A stretch of DNA of 64,000 nucleotides. It comes from Stomorhina lunata. Taxonomy: Eukaryota; Arthropoda; Insecta; Diptera; Rhiniidae. The notes beneath the pieces were generated by a model, which was given only the letters and a program-made list of their open reading frames with translations, was not told the DNA's origin and did no database searches. Shown here piece after piece: positions 45,971-59,274 of this stretch. The stretch is from positions 19,620,850 to 19,684,849 of the forward strand of contig OW121742.1 in NCBI GenBank assembly GCA_933228675.1. Direction: 5' to 3'. How positions within the stretch are numbered: position 1 is the stretch's first letter; each line of letters opens with the position of its first letter. A program made the translations under genes and the position numbers.

Positions 45971-48560
45971 AAATTGTTGATATAAAATTTTCGATGTAAA
46001 ATTTTCGATATACAATTTTTTATAGCAAATTTACGATATAAAATTTTTTATAGACGATTTTCGATGCAAAATTTTTTATAAAAAATGTTTGATAGAAAAT
46101 TTTTGATAAAAAATTTTCGATATAAAATTTTCAATAAGAAATATTTGATAGAAAATTCGATAAAGAATTTTCGATATATTTTTTTTTGTAGATAACTTAC
46201 GATATAAAATTTGTATATAGACAATTTTTGCTATGAAATTGTTTATAGAAAATTTTTGCTATAAAATTATTTATAGATAATTCTCGACATACAATTTTTT
46301 TATTAAAAATTTTTTACATAAATTTTTCAATATAAAATGTTTAATAGGAAATTCAATGATTGTACATTTTTTATAGAAAGTTTTCGATATAAAATTGTTA
46401 ATTTAAAATTTTCAAAATAAATTTTGTTTGTAGGAAATTGTCGAATGAAATTTTTATAGAAAATTTTCTACGTAAATTTTGTATAAAAAATTTTCAATGA
46501 AAAATTTTTTTTGTGAAATTTAGGATAAGCAATTTTTTGTAGGAAATTTTCGTTTTTTTTTTTAGGAAATTTTTAATGAAAAAGTTTTGATATAAAATTT
46601 TTTATAGAAAATTTTCGATGTTAAATTTTTTGATAGAAAATTTTCGATGTCAAATTTTTTACACAAAATTTTCGATGTTAAATTTTTTAATAGAGAATTT
46701 TCGATATACAATTTTTTAGAGAGAATTTTTTATGGAAAATTTTGTATGCTAAAATTTTTATAGAAAATTTTCGATGTTAAATTTTTTTTAGAAAATTTTT
46801 GATGTTAAATATTTTATAGAAAATTTTCGATGTTAAATTTTTTATAGAAAATTTTCGATGATAATTTTTTATAGAAAATTTTCGATGATAATTTTTTATA
46901 GAAAATTTTAGATGTTAAATTTTTGACAGAGAATTTTCGATATAATATTTTTTATATAATTTTCAATTTAAGATTTTTTATAGAAAATTTTCGATGCTAA
47001 ATTTTTTATAGAAAATTTTCGATGTTAAATTTTTTATAGAAAATTTTTGATGTTAAATTTTTAATAGAAATAGAATGTTAAATTTTTTATAGGAAATTTT
47101 CTATGTTAAATTTTTTGTAAAAAATTTTTGATAAAAAAAAAATTTGATGTTAACTTTATAGAAAATTTTCGATCTTAAATTTGTTGTAGAAAATTTTCGA
47201 TGTTAAATTTTTTATAGAAAATTTTCGATGTTAAAATTTTTATAGAAAATTTTCGATGTTTAATTTTTTACAGAAAATTTACGTTGATAAATTTTTTATA
47301 GAAAATTTTTTATGGAAAATTTTCAATGTAAAATTTTTTATAAAAAATTTTTGATGTTAAATTTTTTTATAGAAAATTTTCGATGTTAAATTTTTTATAG
47401 AAAATTTTCGGTGTTAAATTTTTTATAGAAAATTTGGATGTTCAATTTTTTATAGAAAATTTTCAATGTTAAATTTTTTATAGAAAATTTTCGAAGTTAA
47501 ATTTTTTATAGAAAACTTTCGATGTTAAATTTTTTATAGAAAATTTTCGATATTAAATTTTTTTTAGAAAATTTTCGATGTTAAATTTTTTATAGAAAAT
47601 TTTCGATGTTAAATTTTTTATAGAAAATTTTCGATGTTTAATTTTTTATAGAAAATTTGCGTTGATAAATTTTTTATAGAAAATTTTTTATGGAAAATTT
47701 TCAATGTAAAATTATTTATAAAAAATTTTTGATGTTAAATGTTTTTATAGAAAATTTTCGATGTTAAATTTTTTATAGAAAATTTTCGGTGTTAAATTTT
47801 TTATAGAAAATTTGGATGTTCAATTTTTTATAGAAAATTTTCAATGTTAAATTTTTTATAGAAAATTTTCGAAGCTAAATTTATTATAGAAAACTTTCGA
47901 TGTTAAATTTTTTATAGAATATTTTCGATGTTAAATGTTTTATAGAAAATTTTCGATGTTAAATTTTTTATAGAAAACTTTCGATGTTAAATTTTTTATA
48001 GCAAATATTCGATGTTAAATTTTTTATAGAAAATTTTTGATGTTAAATTTTTTATAGAAAATTTTCGATGTTAATTTTTTTACAGAAAATTTTTGATGTT
48101 AAAATTTTTATAGAAAATTTTAGATGTTAAAATTTTTATAGAAAATTTTAGACGTTGATTTTTTTTATAGAATTTATAGAATTAAATTTTGATTTTAAAT
48201 TATTTTATAGAATTTTTTTCGTTTAAATTTGTTTTAGAAAATTTTCAGCGTTAAATTTTTTATAGAAAATTTTCGATGTAAAATTTTGTATAGGAAATTT
48301 TCTATGTTAAAGTTTTAATAGAAAATTTGCGATGTAAATTTTTTTATAGTAAATTTGCGATGTTTCGAAATTAAATTTTTTAATAAAAATTGTATAAATT
48401 TTTTTATAAGAAATTTTCAATTTAAAGTTTTTATGAAAATTTTTTTATCAAATTGTTTTTCGTTAAAATTTTTTTTTATAAGAAATTTTGGATAGAAAAT
48501 TGTAAATAACAAATTTTTTTCAGAAAATTTTGGATAACAAATTTTTTATTGAAAAAAAGT
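43450..48560. repeat. 28-bp AT minisatellite, CGATATA/CGATGTT-tagged
   Basis: The largest array. Units of about 28 bp have the core AAATTTTTTATAGAAAATTT and the tag TCGATATA in the left part (to about 46500) or TCGATGTT in the right part (about 46560-48200). A repeated block of irregular units (gcgttgataaattttttata and nearby) occurs at about 47280 and 47655. It includes the unique inserts of the 1.34-kb duplication. The left part is heavily diverged and the right part better conserved. Confidence 0.93.
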
Positions 48561-49799
48561 GTAACCAAATGTTTCGGTGACTTTTGGAGACTAATAAGTT
48601 TTCTTTGGTTTGATGAATTTTTTTTTAAAAGTCGATTTTTTCTACAGTATGTTTGTCCTTGTTGCTTTACTATGACTTTTGTGTAAATTTCAATTTTAGT
48701 TGCAAATTTAATTTCATTTTGAAATTGGATTTCATTTAAAATTACAATGAAAACGTGATATATGAAAATCACAAGTAAGGAAAAAAAAAACATATAAAAA
48801 GTTACTTTGTTAATAATTTGTATACTCGTAAGGTTGGTAGATCTTAAGCAAAGTTGGCCTTTATTTGTTTGACAGGGGAATAACAACAATTTAAATGCAA
48901 CAAGAAAACTTTTTTTACTTGTACCCAAAAAAATAATAACAAAAAATCATGCTACAACAACAACACATACGGGAAATACAATCTTAGTGCACATTCTCTC
49001 AAGATGTTGCACTTTCATTATAAAACGATTTCCACATGGCCAACGTTGATCTGAACACTATTGGTTTTATAGTTTTTTAACCTTTAGGTTTCTGTAATTG
49101 TACATTTTACTGATTACAAAAGAGGCAAATTGTATTACAGTAAACATTAAAAAGCTTCGATTCTATTATAATTCTATTTCTGTGTAATTATTATCAAGAA
49201 AAATTACGAAAACTGTAACGAATGCTTTTTTCAAAACCTTTGAAAATCGTCACATCTGCATTCATATCCGATAATGTTATGAAGACTTATTGCAAAAATT
49301 ACATATTTTCAAGTACATACGAAATCTATCTATGGATTCGTAATTTTAGATACGCAATAACAATGTGACTTGTATTTATGGCATGGAAATAGTATTTTGA
49401 TTATATATGATGAGATGACTATGATGATGATGATGATGATGAAGATGATGATGAGGATGACCAACATCAGTCAATGTTGTTCAATATTATTCATTGGAAA
49501 TAATTTTTCATTCATAATTTTTCTTAGATTTAGATTTTTGTATTTCGAAAATGGAAATTGATACTTTATAGACTTAATTCACATAATCTGATGATGCCGA
49601 ATTTGTTAATGATTACCAGGGTGTGATATAAACAAATGTCATCAAATTTAGTGAAATAATCAAAGGACAGTGGGAGTGAATTAATGATTTTTATTTAATC
49701 ATTTTTATGGGACTTTTCGAAACGACCATATGGCAAATCAATGTTTGGAAGTGCAACATTGTTATATTATAAGAGTCTTTGCTATGACAATAAAATTTA
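48561..49799. other. Intergenic DNA with an ATG microsatellite
   Basis: Mostly unique AT-rich sequence. A GAT/ATG trinucleotide run lies at about 49421-49462. The 150-codon frame on the - strand at 48476-48928 has no start context or family feature and its end is built from minisatellite, so it is not called as a gene. Confidence 0.5.
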
Positions 49800-52690
49800 G
49801 TACAAAAATGTTTTTATGAAAATTTTTTCGATTTTATATCGAAAATTTTCTTTAAGTAGTTTTGTATCAATTATTTTCTGTTAAGACAATTTTTTAAGAA
49901 ATATTTTATAACAAAAATTTTCTTTAAAAATTTTATGTCGAAAATTTTCTTTTAAAAGTTATGTATGGAATTCTGCCTTCCTTATATAAATAAAATTGTG
50001 TATCAAAATTTTATATCGAAAATTGTCTTTAAAAAATTTTATATCGAAAAGATCGAAAATTTTCTTTAAAAATTTGATATAGAAAATTTTCTTTAAAAAT
50101 TTTATATCAAAAATTTTCTAAAAAAAATTGTTTATCAAAAATTTTCTGTAAAAAATTTTATATTGAAAATTTTATTTAACAAGTTTTATATCAAAAATTT
50201 CTTTTAAAAAATTTCTGTATTGAAAATTTTATATCGAAAATTTTCTTTAAAATGATTCGATATAGGATTTTTTTTTTTTAATATTTTCCCAATTTTCTGA
50301 GAAAAATTTTGTATCAAAAATTTTAAACCGAAAAATTAAAAAAAAAAAATCTTCATCAAAAATTTTCTTTAAAAAATTTTATATTGAAATTTTTCTTTAA
50401 AAAGTTTTATATCAAAAATTTTCTTTAAAAATTTTATATCGAAAATTTTCCTTAAAAAATTTTATACCGAAAATTTTCTTTAAAAAATTTTATATTGAAA
50501 ATTTTCTTTGAAAAATTATAGATCGAATATTCTCTTTTAAAAAAATTTTATATCAAAAATTTTCTAAGAAAATTATTTGATCTAACATTTTCTTAAAAAA
50601 TATATTTTACCAAAAAATTTTTATCGAAAATTTTGTAAAAAAAATTTTATATTGAATTTTTTTTTTTTTAATAAATATATAAAAAATGTTCTCTTTTACA
50701 AAATTTTATATCAAAACTTTTATAAGAATCAAGAATTTTTTAAGAAAAATATTAACAAAATTTTATCGAAAATTTCCTGAGAAAACTTTTATATTGAAAA
50801 TTTTCTAAAAAAGTTGTATATTGAAATGTTTTCTTAAAAAGTTTTTTTTTATAGTTTGTCTTTTTTGTATCGGAAAATTTCTTTAAAAAATTTTATTCGA
50901 AAATTTTCCTTTAAAAATTTTAAATCGAAAATTTTCTTTAAAAAATTTTATATCAAAAATTTTCTTTAAAATCGAAAATTTTCTTAAAAAAATTTTATTA
51001 CGAAAATTTTCTTTAAAAAATTTTATATCGAAAATTTTCTAAAAAAAATTGTTTTCTTTAAAAAATTTTATGTTGAAAATTTTATTTAAAAAGTTTTGTA
51101 TCAAAAATTTTCTTTAGAAAAAATTTTTACGTTGAAAATTTTATATCGAAAATTTTCTTTAAAAATTTTGATATAAAAAATTTTTTTCTTTTTTTCAAAT
51201 ATTTTCCTAATTTTCCGAAAATTTTATAAGAAAAATTGTTCATCAAAAATTTTCGATAAAAAATTTTCTTTAAAAAGATTTTTATATTTTTAAAAATATT
51301 TAATATAAATAAAATTTTTTTTCGAATTTTTTTTAACAAGTTTTATATCAAATATTTGTTAACAAAATTTTCTTTAAAAATTTAATATCGAAAATTTTCT
51401 TTATAAAATTTGATATCGAAAATTTTCTTTAAAAACTTTATATCGAAAATTTTCTTTAACAAGTTTAATATCAAATATTTTTTGTTAACGAAATTTTCTT
51501 TAAAACAATTTGATATTGAAAATTTTCTTTTATTTTATTAAAATTTTCTTTAATAAATTTTATATCAAATATTTTTTGTTAACAAAATTGTCTAAGAAAA
51601 ATTTTGTATTAAAAATATTCTTTAAAAATTTTATATCGAACATTTAAAAAAAAAAATTTATCAAATATTTTCTTTAAAAATTTTATATCGAAAATTTTCT
51701 TTAAAAAATTTTATATCGAAAATTTTCTTTAAAAAAATTTTATATTGGAAATTTTCTAAAAAAATTATTTGATCTAACATTTCTTAAGAAAAATATATTT
51801 TAACAAAAAATTTTAATCGAAAATTTTGTAAGAAAAATTTTATATTGAAAATTTTCTTTAAGAAATATATAAAAAATATTCTCTTTTACAAAATTTTATA
51901 TCAAAACTTTTCTAAGAAAAATATTTAATCAAAAATTTTTTAAGAAAAATGTATTTTATCAAAAAAATTTTAGCGAAAATTTCCTGAGAAAACTTTTATA
52001 TTGAAAATTTTCTAAGAAAAATTGTATATTGATTTGTTTTCTTAAAAAGTTCTTAAAAAAAATTTTAAGAATTTTATAAATTTTTTTTATATCAATAAAA
52101 ATTTTAAATTTATTTGATATCAAAAATTTTCTAAGAAAAATATTTTATGTAAAATTTTCTAAGAAAAATATATTTTTTCAAAAGTTTTCTAAGAAATATT
52201 TTATATCGAAAATTTTCTTTAAAAATTTTGATATCGAACATTTTTTTTTTTAAATTTTATATCGAAACTTTTCTTTTAAAAAATTTTATATCGAAACTTT
52301 TCTTTTAAAAAATTTTGTATCAAAAATTTTCTAAGTAAAATTTTGTATTGAAAATTTTCTAAAAAAATTTCATATTGAAAATTTTCGTAAAAAAATTTTA
52401 TGCTGAGGGAAAATTTTCTATCAATTACATATTTTCAATTTTATATCAATATTTTTTTTAGATTCTATAATATACATTTTTTAAACTAAAAATTTGATAT
52501 CAAAAATTTTCATTAAACCTTTTAAAAAAAGTTTTATATCAAAATTTTTCTAAAAAAAAAATTTAAGCTTAAAAATTTTCTTAAAAAAATCTATGTCTAC
52601 AATTTTCGTAAAAAATTTTATTACAAAATTTTCTTTAAAAAAATTTTATAACGAACATTTTCTTTCAAATATTTTTAATGAACAATTTTT
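49800..52690. repeat. 28-bp AT minisatellite, ATATCG-tagged
   Basis: Units of about 28 bp: the tag ATATCG followed by AAAATTTTCTTTAAAAAATT. They are strongly diverged, with many ATATCAAAAATTTT variants. A block around ttatttgatctaacatttt appears at about 50575 and 51763, and similar text follows each copy (aaatatattttaccaa or aacaaa, then a ctcttttacaaaattttata unit), showing a block duplication of about 1.19 kb. The same unit type continues at 56.1-57.4 kb. Confidence 0.92.
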
Positions 52691-52704
52691 TTCAAAAGTT
52701 TTCA

Positions 52705-53130
52705 AGTCCCACAGTCCGCCCGTTTATCTGCCTTAGGCATAAATCGAAAGGTTCTATTTGATATTATTACAAACTTGACCAGGAAAAAAGAATTCTTATA
52801 AAAACAATCAAATACACAAGCAATGACTTTGGCCTTAAGGACATTTTTGGCTCATAACATTTTAAGCCAGAGTCGGCGTAATTTTTGATATAATATTATT
52901 TCAGATGACAAAATTTTATTTTGTTTGTTTCACAGTCAATTTATCTGCCTTGAGCATAAAGGGAATGGATTTTTGTGATATTATTTCAAACTTTACGAGA
53001 AAAAACAATTCTAACAAAAATGGTCAAATACACAAGCAACAACTTTGGCGTTTGGGTAATTTTTGGCGCATAACTTTAGGGTTATTTTAAGCTATTTATT
53101 TTGAATCGGCGTAATATTTGACATAACGTA
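52705..53130. repeat. Two-copy 217-bp diverged duplication
   Basis: Copies start near 52705 and 52922 and share tttatctgcctt, a gcataaa block, tgatattatt, caaatacacaagcaa, ctttgg, atttttggc, cataac, and tcggcgtaat. Identity is moderate, so the duplication is old. No gene is seen. The small frame at 52905-53090 lies within the second copy and has no signature. Confidence 0.75.
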
Positions 53131-53466
53131 ATTCTAGATGACATAACCTTTAATGTATTAAGCGCAAATAAATCATATAATCCTTAAAAAAAGGATTTAA
53201 AATTAAAATTAAAATTTATAATATTTTTAAATAAAAACGCCAATAAACATGAAAAGTTATTTCTGTAAAAACAAACGAACTTCATTAACTTTAACTATAA
53301 ATATAAAATTTGACAAATATTAAAAAAATGAAAGGATTTATATTAAAAAAATAGATAATAATAAGAAATTAGAGAAATAAGTTTGGTTAACAGCCAAAAT
53401 TACAAAATTGGCTCAAAAATCAAAAACGATATATATTCTGAATCCTTATGAAATTCTAATTCGATT

Positions 53467-54116
<650 letters not shown>

Positions 54117-55340
54117 AATCACGATAACGCCTAAATGAAAGGAGCTAGCTCACTGAAACTTAATAAAAACATTCTTCATCTCTGAAAAAATTTTAGTATT
54201 GAAATTAAGCAAAATCGGTTAACCATACCATAGCTCCCGTATAACCTCGCCTACGCTAATCGCGTATTTACTAATAAATAACAAACTATAATAGCAGAAA
54301 TTTTGTATATAGAAGTTTTGCATAAGCCCTAGACAGCATATAAAATTTCATCAAAATCGGTTCACATTTAGTCATAGCTCCCATACAAAAAACATACGGA
54401 AACAGACAAAATTTCACCTAAAATACACTTAAATGCCAATAAATCTAAAACTATAACAGATATAACCACTAAATTTAGCACGATGAGGTCTTATGTCAAC
54501 GCCAACAATCGGTCACCAGTTGACCATAGCTCCCATATAAAAAACTTACGGAAACACAAAAATACAAAAAGAAAAGGGGGTTTATGTCCGTCTGTCCATC
54601 AGATAAAAGCGCGATAGCGACTTAACGAAAAGGGCTACAGCAACAAAATTTTACAAAAGGAAGTTTTATGTGAATACCAGCCAGTGTGCAAAATTTTGTC
54701 ACAATCGGTCACCATTTGACCATAGCTCCCATATAAAAAACTTATGGAAACACAAAAATACAAAAAGAAAAGGGGGTCTATGTCCGTCTTTCCGTCAGAG
54801 AAAAGCGCGATAGATCCTTAACTGCAAGAGCTAGAGAGACAAAATTTAGCTATGTTATATTAGATATGTTATAGAAATTGTGTGCTAAAAATATGTAAAA
54901 TCGCTTCACATTTAGTTAGAGCTCCCATATAACCCTGCCCCGGGAATCACATTTATGCTGATAAATTGAATAAAATTGTAAAATATATGACTACTTAATT
55001 AAGAACAGAGAAGTTTTATGCAACTTTCAGTCAGTATGTAAAAATTTATAGGAATCAGTCCATTTTTGACCATAGCTTTCATATAAAAACCGCTCCCGGT
55101 AACCACTAAAATGCCACAAACGCCAGTTAAAAGCTATTAAATTATAAACTATATCAGCTATGGTCACTAAATTTTGCACTCTATATTAACACCAGCCAGT
55201 ATATTAATATATTGTAACAATCGGTCAACATTTGGCTATAGTTCTTATATATATATATAAGAATTAGCTGCACTCTTGTACAAATTGATAGTGGGTATAC
55301 AAGATTCGGCACAGCCGAATATAACACTCTTACATGTTTT
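54117..55340. mobile_element. Non-autonomous dispersed repeat joined to the TCTG microsatellite
   Basis: Non-coding, with recurring modules such as accatagctcccatat, tcaaaatcggttcac and gaaaaggggg. One module of about 196 bp occurs twice (anchors at about 54521 and 54717). It ends in a perfect short hairpin, TTCGGCACAGCCGAA at 55305-55319, followed by tataacactcttac. This arrangement of a microsatellite, disordered body and terminal hairpin recalls dispersed repeats in fly genomes. No coding frame is present and the class is uncertain (Helitron-like or another non-autonomous type). Confidence 0.6.
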
Positions 55341-56099
55341 CCTTAAAATTTAATAAATTTCTTTAATTTTGAAAATAACAAAGTTCATGATATTTAGCAA
55401 AGAATGACATTATTGACCAATTTGGAAAGTAAACAATGAAATTTGTCAAATCACTTTTAATTGGATTATCTGTGTCTTGTATTTGTTGCATGAAATTAAG
55501 AAATATTTTAAGTATATTTTTAAATAAGAAAGACATTAAGAAAATAAATAACATTTTAACAATAATGAATTGACATTATTCTATAGAATCAGGCGCAAAG
55601 AACAGGAAGTAAATTAGATAATTTTTAAGTATGAGTTATAATTTGAAAGCGGAAGTTATTGATGAAATACGAGGGCGGGTCAATAACTTCGTGTCTTTTT
55701 CTCCTTTGAGTTTTATATACTTAATCCTACCAAAGGCTCTATAATAAAAATATATTGTACTCCATACATTTGTTTTCTGTTTTTGAAATTAAAGTAAATA
55801 AAATACAATGAAAAACACATAAACAAACAAACATACATTTTATGAGTACGTGTGTGTGCCTTAGCTTTCTCTCATTGGATAATCGCCTCCATTAGAGTAA
55901 AAGCGGTATACACTCTTTTTAATGGGACTTTTCAAAACGACCTTTCTCTTTTTATTTTGAGAATAAAGTCCAAACAAATTTTTATGACTATCAGGCAGCG
56001 TATAATTTTATTGGAATCGGTTCATTTTACTAATAGCTTCCGTATAAATATCATTCCCGAAATCACTTAAATGCTAATAAAATTTGTGCTTTAATTGCT
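55341..56099. other. Intergenic DNA with a fragment of the same dispersed repeat type
   Basis: 55840-56090 contains phrases (tattggaatcggttcatttt, tagcttccgtataaatatca, aatcacttaaatgctaataa) like those of the 54.1-55.3 kb element, so it is probably a diverged fragment. The rest is unique. No gene was found. Confidence 0.5.
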
Positions 56100-57420
56100 A
56101 TGACAGCCAAATTTATTTTGAAAAATTGTATATTGAAAATTTTCTTAAAAAATTGTATATTGCAATTTTTTTTTACATTTTGTATTGAAAATTTATACCG
56201 AAAATCTTTTAAAAATTTTATACCTAAGATTTTCTATCAAAAATTGAATCCAAAAATTATCTTTCGAAAGATTTATATTGAAAATTTTGTTAAAAGAATT
56301 TTATAGCAAAAATTTTCTTTAAACAATTTTTGATCGAAAATTTTCTTTAAATATTAATTTATCAAAAATTGTTTGTCAACAAAATATTACATTGAAAATT
56401 TTCTTTCAAAAAATTTTATATTGTAAATTTTCTTTGAAAAATTATATAACGAATATTTTCTCTTTTAACAAAATTTTATATAAAAAAATTTTCTAAGAAA
56501 AATATTTCATCGAAAATTTTCTAAGAAAAATATATTTTATCAAAAAATGTTTATCTAGATTTTTCTAAGAAAAATTTAATATTGAAAACTTTCTTTGAAA
56601 AATTATATAACGAATATTCTCTTTAACAAAATTTTGTATTAAAAATTTTCTAAGAAAAATCTTTTATCGAAAAATTTCAAAGAAAAATAAATTTTATCAA
56701 AAAATTTTTATCAATATTTTTCTAAGCTAAATTTTACATTGAAAGTTTTCTGTGAAAAATTATATAACAAATATGCTCTTTTCTTAAAAAATTGTATATT
56801 GAAATTTTTTTTAAAGTTTCATATCTATTATCTTTGAAAATTTTGTTTCAGAATTTTTTTTTTTAATTTTATATCGAAAATTTTCTTAAAAAATTTTATA
56901 TCGAAATTTTTTTTTTTTTTAAATTTATATCGAAAATTTGTTGACTTTTGTACATTTTCTAATAAAAAAATGATTCTTATAGAAACATTTTCGCTAAAAA
57001 AATGTTTCTTATAGAAAAATTTTATATGAACATTTTCTGTAAAAAATTTTATATCGAAAATTAAAAAAAAAAAATTATATCGAAAATTCGTTCATTTTGT
57101 ACTTTTTCTTATAAAAAAAATGTTTCTTATAGAAAAATGATTGTAAAAAAGAAAATTTTCTTATAGAAAAATTTTGTATCGAAAATTTTCTTTAAAAATT
57201 TTATATCGAAATTTTTTTTAAAAAATTTTTTATCGATTTGTTCACTTTTGTACTTTTTCTTATAAAAAAGTTTTTCTTATAGAAAAATTTTTCTTTAAGA
57301 AAAAGACAATTTTTCTTAAAGAAAAATTATCGTGAAAAAATTTTTTCTTAAAAAAAAATTTTCGTTAAAAAAATTTTACTTAGAGAAAAATTTTTGTAAA
57401 AAAAATTTTCTTAGAGAGAA
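56100..57420. repeat. Degenerate AT minisatellite, ATATCG/ATATTG-tagged
   Basis: Diverged 27-28-bp units of the 49.8-52.7 kb type (TATATCGAAAATTTTCTTTA and variants), becoming irregular toward 57.3 kb where ttcttatagaaaaa units begin. Confidence 0.85.
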
Positions 57421-57885
57421 AAATTTTCGTTAAAAAAATTTTTCTTATAGAAAAATTTTCGTTAAAAAAATTTTTCTTATAGAAAAATTTTCGTTAAAAA
57501 AATTTTTCTTATAGAAAAATTTTCGTTAAAAAAATTTTTCTTATAGAAAAATTTTCGTTAAAAAAATTTTTCTTATAGAAAAATTTTCGTTAAAAAAATT
57601 TTTCTTATAGAAAAATTTTCGTTAAAAAAATTTTTCTTATAGAAAAATTTTCGTTAAAAAAATTTTTCTTATAGAAAAATTTTCGTTAAAAAAATTTTTC
57701 TTATAGAAAAATTTTCGTTAAAAAAATTTTTCTTATAGAAAAATTTTCGTTAAAAAAATTTTTCTTATAGAAAAATTTTCGTTAAAAAAATTTTTCTTAT
57801 AGAAAAATTTTCGTTAAAAAAATTTTCCTTATAGAAAAATTTTCGTTAAAAAAATTTTTCTTACAAAAATTTTTGTTTTATACAA
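57421..57885. repeat. 32-bp AT minisatellite, TTCGTTA-tagged
   Basis: About 14 nearly identical 32-bp units: tag TCGTTA, an A-tract, then TTTTTCTTATAGAAAAATTT. The layout is that of the 11.6-15.0 kb family in the same orientation, with one extra T in the centre (CTTATAG). Its uniformity contrasts with the decayed units just to its left. Confidence 0.95.
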
Positions 57886-59274
57886 TTTTTTTAATATTTT
57901 TTTTGATATTTAAATTACCCAAAAAAATGACATTAACATGATTATCATAAAATTTAACAAATGACCTTCACATGTAATAAAAGAGTTCTTAAAAATCATG
58001 TAATAAAGCAATTTACCCAAATTAACTTAAGAAAATATTCAAGGATACAATCAAAATCTTTAATAAAAAATTCTTTTAAATTGTAACAAACATTAATGGT
58101 TTACAAAAATGATTGAATACTACTTAAGTATAAGACAAATAAATAAACAAAAATCATTGAGACAATCAACAAAAAACATTATTACAATTACAATTTACAT
58201 CGAAACCAACAATAATTTACATTTACACACAACAACAGCCAAAAGAATGAGTAAATTGTTTGTGGTGGACCTAATGTCAAGGTAAAAGATCTTAAATTTT
58301 ATCTCAGTCCACCATCGTCAAAATATAATTAACAAAAAAATATAAACAAATTTAAATATTCCCCATGACCAGAAAAAAGTGTAAACTTTTTATCGCGTCT
58401 CTAAAAAAAGATGCAATTTAAAGATTGAGGTAATGAAGTCTTAAAGTCTAAATAGAGGGTTTTAGTTCAAGTGTATCAAAATCTTTAAGTCCAAGATACA
58501 ATAACTTTATTTTTGATTTCAAGATTTCTTTGTAATTCCATTTTTAATGGCATATTTTTGGTTTAGTTTTATTTACTCGCATTTAACCAATTTAATGCTT
58601 AATTTAAGCAAGTCAATTATGTCACTCGTGCCACAAAATTGATTATACCACAAAAAATATTATACTTTTGGTAATAAGTCAATAAAAAAAGATAATTTTT
58701 TTGTATGAACAACTAATTTCGACTTATCCATTTAAAATTAGAAATATGCTTTTCCATATCATTAACCTTTGAATATGTAAATTTTAATTAAAATTATTTT
58801 AATAAAATATTTTGTCTTCAAGATTTATTTGCTAAACATAAATTTAGGTTTAAAATTAAATTTGTTTACAATCTTCTTCAAATGTGTCGTTTTTACTACT
58901 ATTTTTAAAAAATGACGTCAATATTTTAGATATAATTTACTTCAATCTTTTAATATCTATAAGTACTTATCTAATACTTTCTTTGCTTTTGAGTTTGCTG
59001 AAGAGCAATTGAAAGAAAATTGTCTTCATAAAATAATTTCTTTTTACTATTAAGTATATTATTATAGATTACATTAATTTATATAATAATAATATCAAAT
59101 TTCATCAATGAAAAAGAAATTTATACTTTTCCAACCTGTAAATATCTACAATTTATATCATCTATCCATGTAATGCCAGACTTAGCAGGTGTCTTTGGTT
59201 GTCTGTCAGGTATGCTTTACATAAAATGCCAAAGATTAACCCTTTCGCTATAGACAAATATAATATCTAAAATT
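57886..59274. other. AT-rich intergenic DNA, no gene seen
   Basis: About 1.4 kb of unique sequence between two minisatellites, with no open frame of interest, promoter pair or RNA signature. It is the longest unique stretch in the right half of the window. Confidence 0.5.

Noticed and set aside
48476..48928. 150-codon - strand frame
   Set aside because: Its C-terminal part is minisatellite and its composition follows AT bias. No start context, signature or promoter was found.
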